Assembly: GCA_011634665.1 (NCBI GenBank)
Contig: WAEK01000010.1
Span: 1,019,001 to 1,083,000 of the forward strand
Source of the DNA: Mortierella sp. BCC40632
Taxonomy: Eukaryota > Mortierellomycota > Mortierellomycetes > Mortierellales > Mortierellaceae
Reading direction: 5' to 3'
Length of the DNA stretch: 64,000 nucleotides
The translations under genes were made by a program, and so were the position numbers. Positions 57,092 through 64,000 of this stretch are shown one piece after another. Position 1 is the first letter of the stretch, and every line of letters begins with the position of its first letter. The notes under the pieces were generated by a model that did not search any database, was not told the DNA's origin, and saw nothing but the letters and a program-made list of their open reading frames with translations.

Positions 57092-58960
57092 CTATACAAC
57101 ATTCCGGAGCGGGTTCTTTGCATCCGAGTCCCACCACCAGGCAACACCTGCTTGGACACCTGTCTCAACAATCCGTCGACCTCGTTGGACTTCAGTCCGG
57201 AGTCCTCCCCAAAGGTTGCCTGCCCCAACCAAAAGACCTTCGCCCATGCGATGATACTGAGATGAAGTCATCATGCCATCCTGTGAATGCGAGTCGGGAA
57301 GATACGAGTAGTGAAGAGACTGCTGCTGCTGCTGCTGCTGCTGCGGCATATCCTGACCGTCTCTGAATGAGTACTGATTATGGTATTCTACCGGATGATC
57401 AGGGGCCCATGCGTACGCGTGTTGCTGTTGTGAACCCTGTAGACTCTGTTGATCCTGTTGGGGCAATTGCAGGTTCCTGTCATGGCCATTGCCCCAAGGC
57501 AGCGCGGGGAACGCTGGGAGCTTCTTGGGAAGACTAGGAAGATAAGAGCCCGCCACAGAGGCGGCGCTGGAAAGCGTAGAGGCCGCCACTGCTAAAGAAG
57601 ACTGTTGTTGCTGGTAGTGGTGGTGCTGTTGTTGCTGCGTTTGTTGATGGTGCCTCGGATCAAACCCTCCATTGTTGTTGCTCGTGGTGCTACCGTCATA
57701 TGAAAGGGAGCCTTCGCCACTATTAATAGGCTCGTGAACTGCAGCTTGGCCATGTTCATATTTGTATGGATGCGAATGTCCGTGGTAAGGTTGCTGTTGT
57801 TGATGTTGCTGTATCTGTTGTTGAGGCAAGAGGGCTTGGTTGTGTTGCCAAAGATCTGCAATCTTGGAAGACGCCGTCGCTAATTTCTCACTTGCAAAGG
57901 AAGATGTGACAGCAAGTGTACACGAGACATAGCTGACAGCTGCTCGAGTGAATGAACTGGCACTCGTCTGGCTGTCGACACACCCAAAAGAGCCTTCATT
58001 CACCCCTCCTCCCCCATTGTTAGCATGATAGTACATGCTCGAGGACTGTGGTGCGGTATGCTCTCCGGAATGACCAGAGTAGGATGTCGAGTCGTTCAGA
58101 TAGTGGTCGTTCGAATTGGACAGAGTTGGGCCATACCCTGGAGGTTGGCTAATTCCATGCTGGGCAGTGGTAAAAGTGGGCTGGAATGAGGAAATAGGAT
58201 TAGCAAAAAAGATCTGCTGGCATGTTGGAGGTTGTTCCAAAGTCGAGGCTTGATGTTGCGGGGCATTGACTAGGCTTGAAGTGTAATTAGGGTATCGGTG
58301 CCTGGGTCTATTGTTCGGCGTATTCGAAAATGTGGTAGCTCCGGCTCGTCCAAGGGTCGGTGCTGTGCTGGGTAGAGCATGAGTCTCCCTTGGAGCGGGC
58401 GCAGCGGGGATGCTCTGGTTAGGTTGTGTAGCCGACCATCTTGGCGGAGACACTTCATCCTGGCGCTGTGCAGAGGCATTCGGCGCAGGAGGAGGAGGAG
58501 GGGCGGAGCCTGGCGAGGGAGTCCTGTTTGAGTGATTCAAAGTGTGAAATGAAGCAGAGGTATGCTGTCCAGAAGCGCCCGTCGGAGTGGGGGTTGCTGC
58601 AACGTTGGGAACGGCTGCAGGAGTATGGGCTAGAATGGGAGCCGGGGTGCAAGTTGGAGTAGGAACAGGAGCAAGAGCAGGAACAGGGACGGGAGTTGGA
58701 GCAGGGGACAGACCAAAGAGCGCATCAATGTCCGCAGCGGATGGTTGGACAAAGGGCAGGTGGGGAGGTTGTTGAGGTGGTTGATGATGAGGAGAATGAC
58801 TGTGGTGGGGAGCGGAGGACGGAGGAGGAAGAGGAGGGAGAGTTTGACTGTGAAGCGGAGGATCGAGGTCGAAGAACTTGGAGTGAGGTGCGGTATTCAG
58901 ATCCGCAAAGGGAATAGCAGCCTCGTCGAAGGTTAGCGAAGGCGGCTGTAGTGGAGGCAT
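57092..58960 (-). CDS. Gln/Pro-rich protein of unknown function, single exon
   Basis: A 622-aa intronless frame starting MPPLQPPSLTFDEAAIPFADL. The first ~190 residues are Pro/Ala/Thr-rich, the middle is Asn/Ser/Gly-rich and the later part is Gln/His-rich with several poly-Q runs (the longest 8, at about 57320). There are two ordered-looking pieces: ASSFTRAAVSYVSCTLAVTS with SEKLATASSKIADLW, and the C-terminus GEGLLVGAGNLWGGL...GVQAGVAWWWDSDAK, which could be amphipathic helices contacting a membrane or a partner. No domain is recognised. The composition is typical of regulatory or scaffold proteins, including activators, but nothing here proves such a role. Codon use and the long open frame make it a real gene. 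Confidence 0.65.
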   Translation of the reverse strand: MPPLQPPSLTFDEAAIPFADLNTAPHSKFFDLDPPLHSQTLPPLPPPSSAPHHSHSPHHQPPQQPPHLPFVQPSAADIDALFGLSPAPTPVPVPALAPVPTPTCTPAPILAHTPAAVPNVAATPTPTGASGQHTSASFHTLNHSNRTPSPGSAPPPPPAPNASAQRQDEVSPPRWSATQPNQSIPAAPAPRETHALPSTAPTLGRAGATTFSNTPNNRPRHRYPNYTSSLVNAPQHQASTLEQPPTCQQIFFANPISSFQPTFTTAQHGISQPPGYGPTLSNSNDHYLNDSTSYSGHSGEHTAPQSSSMYYHANNGGGGVNEGSFGCVDSQTSASSFTRAAVSYVSCTLAVTSSFASEKLATASSKIADLWQHNQALLPQQQIQQHQQQQPYHGHSHPYKYEHGQAAVHEPINSGEGSLSYDGSTTSNNNGGFDPRHHQQTQQQQHHHYQQQQSSLAVAASTLSSAASVAGSYLPSLPKKLPAFPALPWGNGHDRNLQLPQQDQQSLQGSQQQHAYAWAPDHPVEYHNQYSFRDGQDMPQQQQQQQQSLHYSYLPDSHSQDGMMTSSQYHRMGEGLLVGAGNLWGGLRTEVQRGRRIVETGVQAGVAWWWDSDAKNPLRNVV

Positions 58961-60335
58961 CGTGTGGGTGGACTTTGGCAGGGGGAGATGAGAGTGGCAA
59001 GAGGAGTGAAGAAAGAGAGAGTGAGAGTGAAGAAAGAGAGAGAGAGAGGAGAGAAGAGAAGAGAAAGGTGAGAGCGAGGAGGAAAGAGAAAAAGTGGATC
59101 ACTGCCGAGGAAGAGAAGAGAGGTGACAGATGAAAGAAGGAAGAAGAAGAAGAGGGTAGGTGAGCAACAAGTGAGAATCAATTCAAAAGCAGCCCAGTCC
59201 GAATGCTGCAGTCGAGCTAAATGCCAGAAAAGAGAGCGAGGGACAGACACCTGTGCTGTCGCCGTGGCTGCAGAAAGACATTTGCTGCAGTCAGCCATGC
59301 CCGGCGGACAACCACCTCGGCTATTTCTGGCGCGGACACAGACTGGTCGTGCACAGGTACCCTGCCCAGTGCTATTTTGTCGTCTCAGGTAGCTTTAAGC
59401 AAAGTCCGCGACTGGCAGGGCTTGTCTGTCATCAAGTGGTCATCTCTATTCCTAGCGTCTTTACGCCATTGGAGATGGACTGCTTCATAGGCCTTTCTGT
59501 TTGCCGCCGGCGTCCACTCGCTCGCTCGAATCCTTCGTTCGATCTGGGCTAGAGGGTAGCCCTGACCAAAAAAACCGACCCGACCCAACCCCATCGGCGA
59601 AATATGCTCTCAATTGAACAAGAGAGATTCACCCCACGCACCACGCACGTTGTTGTGCCTTCTGCAATTTATCTTCTTTCTGTGCTCTCGAGCCATCCCA
59701 CCCATTGCACTCGCCTGTTCCCCATCCTAATTTGTCGCCTCACACTCTGTCCAATGCTCCCGGATCTGAAATGGCTCTCACCTCTCTAGACCCATGTCTC
59801 TCCTCCTTAGCCACTTCTTTGTTCAGCCTTAGTTTTAAATACTGGTGGTAGGCGCTTTCGGGTTCAGGACTTGACTCTTGAAGAACAAAGATACACCGAG
59901 AAATGAATAAGTATACATTCAAAGGCTACGGAGAGAGGCAGGGGGAAAATAGCGGGATCGCAGACTTAGTCCCTTTTTTTTTTTTTTTTTTGCAGACGTA
60001 ATTTGGAGAACTATGACATTTTTTCAACCAATTCATCCCAAAGAGCTCTCTCTGGATAGAGAGACAAGGGCAAGCCGATTGAAATCGAGGAATGGCGAGT
60101 CATCATTCGCGTTCTGAGTGTGAGAGGTATAGTCGAGTTGGGTGTGTCGAGGTGGAAGGAGAACAAGGGACCTCGTCCAACCCAGCCCAGAACAACCTGA
60201 CCGAACAGAAATCAGCGGCTCCGACAGTGGCCCTTAATCGAGAAATTTTGGTCCTCTTTCGCAGAGGGGATTATATTCCAGGACGGGGCGTAGATTCGAT
60301 TTCTCTCCCTCTCTCCAGTTCCATAATCATCAGCC
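58961..60335. other. Divergent promoter region between the Q/P-rich gene and RPP1
   Basis: About 1.4 kb between divergent genes. GA-rich sequence (59000-59110) marks the leader of the Q/P-rich gene, poly(T) lies at about 59973-59991 and CT-rich sequence (60300-60320) directly precedes the P1 start, as expected for ribosomal-protein promoters. No gene is recognised. Confidence 0.55.
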
Positions 60336-61384
60336 ATGAGCTCTGAACTCGCTACCAGCTACGCTGCCTTGATCCTCACCGACGACAACGTCGAGATCAC
60401 CGTTAAGTATCAGTCCATTGACGACCTATGACTGATGGATGCCAGTCTGGATGCAACTGTGTTGGGATGGACAAATGGATAGACGACTAGTGTGGATACT
60501 CGGATCGATGGATAGCCACCAATTTTTGGATATTTCGTGTCAGACATGGTACATTGCCTTCATCATGCTTGAAGGACAATGGTCATCATTCAACCACGGG
60601 ACCCAACGCACTCCATTCTTCTTCATTGCCTGGACAGTTGGCCCTTTGTATCAGCACGATAGTAAACACACGATCGTGCGACAAGATCTATTTCATCGAC
60701 ATCTGTTGCTCGTCTTGAGATGCGAGAGCTTCTCAAGCTGCTCTGTCAAGAGATGCTTCAGAGGGGGTTCTTTTCTGGCGTCTGATCAGTTTCGTGTTTC
60801 CGACAAGGCTGGATCTTGGAATTGACGAGCTCATTCCTCAGGACTTTTTGACACTTCCGATCCAATAATGACGACTTGTCGACTCGACTTTTTGATCAGG
60901 ATCTGTTCTGAGCGATTTCTTTTGTGCAAAAGTATCCAGGGACATCACAATCTGACCGTAGAAAACATCACTATTTTGTTTGGTCGTCCACACGAATAGG
61001 CTGACAAGCTCCAGACCCTCTTGAAGGCCGCCAACGTCACCGTTGAGCCTATCTGGACTTCCCTCTTCGCCAAGGCTCTTGAGGGCAAGGACGTCGCCGC
61101 CATGTTGACCAACGTTGGTGCTGCTGGTGCCGCCCCCGCTGCCGGTGCTGCCCCCGCTGCCGGTGCCGCTGCCGCCGAGGAGAAGAAGGAGGAGAAGAAG
61201 GAGGAGGCCAAGGAGGAGTCTGATGACGACATGGGATTCGGTATGTCTAGACATTGTCTTTTGTTCAGGAACACTGTTCAAACACATGCGTTTATAGCTC
61301 TCATGTATGCCTTTTTCTATGGCAAAGTCTCTAACCACTTTTTTCTTTTCTCTTTTCACCTCTTTTCTAGGTCTCTTCGATTAA
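60336..61384 (+). CDS. RPP1: 60S acidic ribosomal protein P1, three exons
   Basis: Exons 60336-60401, 61000-61240 and 61371-61384 give 321 nt, 106 aa. The N-terminus [22 protein letters not shown] joins in frame to [13 protein letters not shown], the P1 dimerisation domain. An Ala/Gly/Pro hinge, a Glu/Lys stretch and the invariant C-terminal [11 protein letters not shown] follow; the last three residues come from the tiny third exon. P1/P2 dimers form the ribosomal stalk that recruits elongation factors. Intron 1 is long (598 nt) compared with the others in this window, with a GTTAAG donor. Codon use is strongly biased to C-ending codons, as in highly expressed genes. Confidence 0.95.
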
Positions 61385-61635
61385 ACAATCAACACTCCCC
61401 AGTGCACCCAATAAACAAAAGCCAATTGAGGCGCTTCTCTCTTTCACTCATAAACTCTTGTTCTCTTTGGTACTCGCCCCAAAGGGGAGTCTGCGATCAT
61501 GTTAGTGGTAGTAGTAGTAGCAGTGGTAGTGGTAGTGGAATGGCCATGGAAGTGGTTATGGTTATGGCATCAGTATTGCCTGTAGAACTACAGGATTAGT
61601 AGTGATATTGGAGGTGGTCTTGGTCGTTTGGCAGT

Positions 61636-61653
61636 AAAAAAAAAAAAAAAAAA
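61636..61653 (+). repeat. Poly(A) tract between RPP1 and eIF3f
   Basis: About 17 A in the 406-bp spacer between the two translation genes. Confidence 0.9.
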
Positions 61654-61790
61654 TGGTGAGGTTTTCACGTCACCGAAGTTTTTTTTCGAAAGTCTGTTTG
61701 TGCCTCTCATATTTTTTCACATTGATCAGTCTCCGCTGGAGCCCCTGCCCTTGCATCCATCCATTCCTCCCTGCTCCTCTATAGCCGATC

Positions 61791-63244
61791 ATGATGGACA
61801 ACAGCTCGACCTTGCACCTGGCTCTGCCAGCTGTGTACACTGCTGCTAACGCCACCACCCCCGTCTCGACATTGGCGCAGCCCAAGGCTTTTTCAACCAG
61901 TGTGAACCCCTTGGTCTTCTTCAACATTCTTGATCACTTCTTGCGCCGCAATGCTGGTCAGGACAGAGTCATCGGCACACTTCTGGGTGTCCGCAGCGAG
62001 GATGGTACCGAGGTCGAGATCAAGGGATGCTACCCTGTCCCCCATCTCGAGTCTCAGGACCAGGTAAAGTCTTTCATCTATTCAGTTCAGCACTGGGCCT
62101 TATCCAACCATCCAGGAGGCTGTTGAACATCAGCACTTCAAAAGAGAGGTCCAGCAAAGTCCAACTCTACGTTCATGACAGAGCGGTTGAGGAAAGAGAC
62201 ACAGTATACGTGAATGGACAATGGGTTACCTCAACATATCTCTATCTCTTTGACCGGCCCTAACCCCACTATCTTTTCTTTTCTTTTTTCTCTCTTTGGC
62301 CCTTTATCACAGGTTGAGGTCGATATGGAGTACCACCGCACCATGTTTGATCTCCACAGACAGGTTAACCCCAAGGAAGTCATTGTTGGCTGGTGAGTGA
62401 TATTATTGCATTGGTTCAATGACCTCAGGCCAATACCTTCAACAAACTCTGGACTTTGACATTCCTCGAGAAACTTGTCTCCTTCAAACTCAAAAAAGCT
62501 AAAAACTATGCATTTCTTATGACTAGGTATGCTACCGGAGCCGATCTTAACTCGTACTCGGCCCTGATCCATGACTTTTACCAGAAGGAGGTCTCGGCCT
62601 TCCCTGCCGTCCATTTGACCATGGATACTGCCTTGACTGATGACCGTTTGGGCGTCAAGACCTACATTTCTGCCCCTGTTGGAATTACTTCCATCTCGGT
62701 CAACTGCATGTTCATCCCTATCCCTTGTGATGTCAAGTACTTTAAGGCAGAGAGAGCTGGACGTAAGTTGCAACTTTTTTTTTTTTCTCTTTTGGGGTCA
62801 GGATTTATGGCGATCCTTTTCCTGTCTCGGGGGTGGGCAGAGAGGCGATGGGATGGAGTCGTGATTGATCATTAACACCTAATATTTGCTCTTCTACCTT
62901 ATGGTTCGACAGTCGAACTCCTCGCCAAGGCCAAGGACTCTGAGTCGGGATCGACCACCTTGTTGTCGGACATGGATAACCTGGAACAGTCGGTGATTGA
63001 GGTCCAAAAGATGTTGGAGCGCGTTTCGGAGTACGTTGACAATGTCCTCGCCGGCAAGGTCCCTGCCAACAACACTGTCGGTCGCTACTTGATGGATACC
63101 ATCAGCGTTGTCCCCAAGGTTGATGCTGCAGAATTCGAAAAGATGTTCAACTCTCACCTTCAGGACTTGTTGATGGTCATCTACTTGGCCAACATGACGA
63201 GAACCCAGTTGGCTATTGCTAAGCGTCTTGAGAAGTTGCTGTAA
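61791..63244 (+). CDS. Translation initiation factor eIF3 subunit F, four exons
   Basis: Exons 61791-62063, 62313-62392, 62527-62762 and 62913-63244 give 921 nt, 306 aa. The N-terminus runs into an MPN (Mov34) domain: [35 protein letters not shown], then [12 protein letters not shown], and SVNCMFIPI. The JAMM zinc-binding His motif is absent, as in eIF3f generally, so this is a structural MPN- subunit. The C-terminal part holds helices ([19 protein letters not shown]) and the conserved [21 protein letters not shown] close to the end. eIF3f sits in the eIF3 complex and takes part in 43S assembly. Two adjacent ATGs (61791, 61794) could start it. Confidence 0.93.
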
Positions 63245-64000
63245 AGAAACGCTTCAGGAACATTTTGTGGGTGGAAGAGAACAGAGAGCCAACCAGAGTG
63301 AGAGAGTGGGGACTACACTAGCTGCAGGGATAGATGTCGAGGCAATTTGGATTGCGTGCATAATACACAAGTCAACATTCATCGATTTGTTCGACAAAAA
63401 AAGTGTTTCTTAGTTGTTCGTCTACCAGCGTTTGTTAACTCTTTGGGCATGCTCTGTCTTCAGCATCTCGCACGTGATAATTTTGGTGGCTCATGCCATT
63501 TCCCTCTAAAAGTGCACTCACTACTCAACTTCTTGGCCTTCCTCTTTCCACGATTTTATAATTGTGAGTGCTCAAGATCTACGATTGGAGTGAAGCCAAT
63601 CCATCCAACCTTGATATCCATCGATTGAGACTATCCAGTTCTGTGAGGAAGAGCAGCGTGGAATCCGGCTATCGAGCGTTCGAACAACACTTCTACATAA
63701 TGTGGTCAATTAGTTCATTTGGCAGGAGAGATGCAATCACAGGTTGTACTCAATGGCGACCCAACAGGATCATGTCTCTTTCTTCCGAATGGGCTAGTCG
63801 TGTTTGCCTTCCAGTACGCTACCAACATTAGAAGGTTGATTTCATCTGGATCCACTTGATTCCAACAGTGAAGACGACCTTGGCTCATGATCTTGACTAA
63901 ACCAAATGGACACTGTCAGCAAACACAACCAACAATCTTTGTGAAAAGCAGCCATTGAAAAGGCTAGAACCACGCAATCAAAGCAAAAGCACCATACCAA
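63245..64000. other. Downstream of eIF3f, nothing recognised
   Basis: Holds the eIF3f 3' UTR. Short plus-strand frames (63347-63831) have no domain or start context. Confidence 0.5.

Noticed and set aside
60439..60825. 128-codon ORF inside RPP1 intron 1
   Set aside because: No domain and flanked by good splice sites of the P1 gene; most likely a chance frame.
60864..60910. Possible C/D snoRNA in RPP1 intron 1 (ATGACGA ... CTGA)
   Set aside because: Box C is imperfect, spacing is short and no terminal stem is visible.
61115..61297. Arg-rich plus-strand ORF over RPP1 exon 2
   Set aside because: Shadow frame of the P1 hinge and acidic tail.

Overview
The window looks like nuclear DNA of a zygomycete-grade filamentous fungus, most likely Mortierellomycota (Mortierella sensu lato). 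This placement is inference from gene content and style. Genes carry many short introns with GTAAGT/GTATGT donors and mostly TAG acceptors. Housekeeping proteins are fungal in type, and there is a WD40-like/TRP-type channel protein, a kelch membrane protein and several TE relics of kinds I associate with Mortierella genomes. Intergenic DNA and introns are full of homopolymer A/T runs (about 17-32 nt) and long GA, CA, GAA and GGA microsatellites. I saw no tRNA, rRNA, CRISPR array or prokaryotic feature. All exon models were built by hand from splice signals and reading-frame continuity.

Left part (1-24 kb): two small secreted proteins (a 116-aa Cys-containing protein; a 153-aa ricin-B-type lectin). 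Then comes a 12-exon minus-strand gene (13493-7510) for a 1591-aa protein joining a WD40-like N-terminal half to a six-helix ion channel and a coiled coil. A decayed tandem copy of its channel end lies just upstream (about 15.0-15.5 kb). Two diverged ~290-bp repeats ending in poly(A) lie at 7.0 and 14.3 kb. From 15.7 to 18.0 kb is the most interesting block: a truncated XPG/FEN1-like N-terminus followed by a broken Fanzor/TnpB-like gene, then a GGTCAC minisatellite, a second minisatellite about 0.9 kb on, and a possible minus-strand ORF between them. A cupredoxin gene and a fragmentary multi-exon membrane-protein locus follow.

Middle part (24-46 kb): a two-exon gene with a GCR1_C-like DNA-binding region; a kelch/single-TM protein; a LINE relic truncated at both ends whose ORF1 and ORF2 overlap as ATGA; an ADP1-like ABCG transporter with Cys-rich EGF-like exons (9 exons); an Aurora kinase (5 exons); the 21-kDa subunit of mitochondrial complex I (4 exons); and mitoferrin (3 exons). 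These four intact genes are all on the minus strand. Complex I and mitoferrin are functionally linked in that mitoferrin imports iron for the Fe-S clusters that complex I needs.

Right part (46-64 kb): about 4 kb of gene-free microsatellite-rich DNA; a polytopic DUF229/sulfatase-like protein; an AIG1-type GTPase (5 exons); a Q/P-rich single-exon protein of unknown function; and on the plus strand ribosomal protein P1 and eIF3f, two translation genes about 0.4 kb apart.
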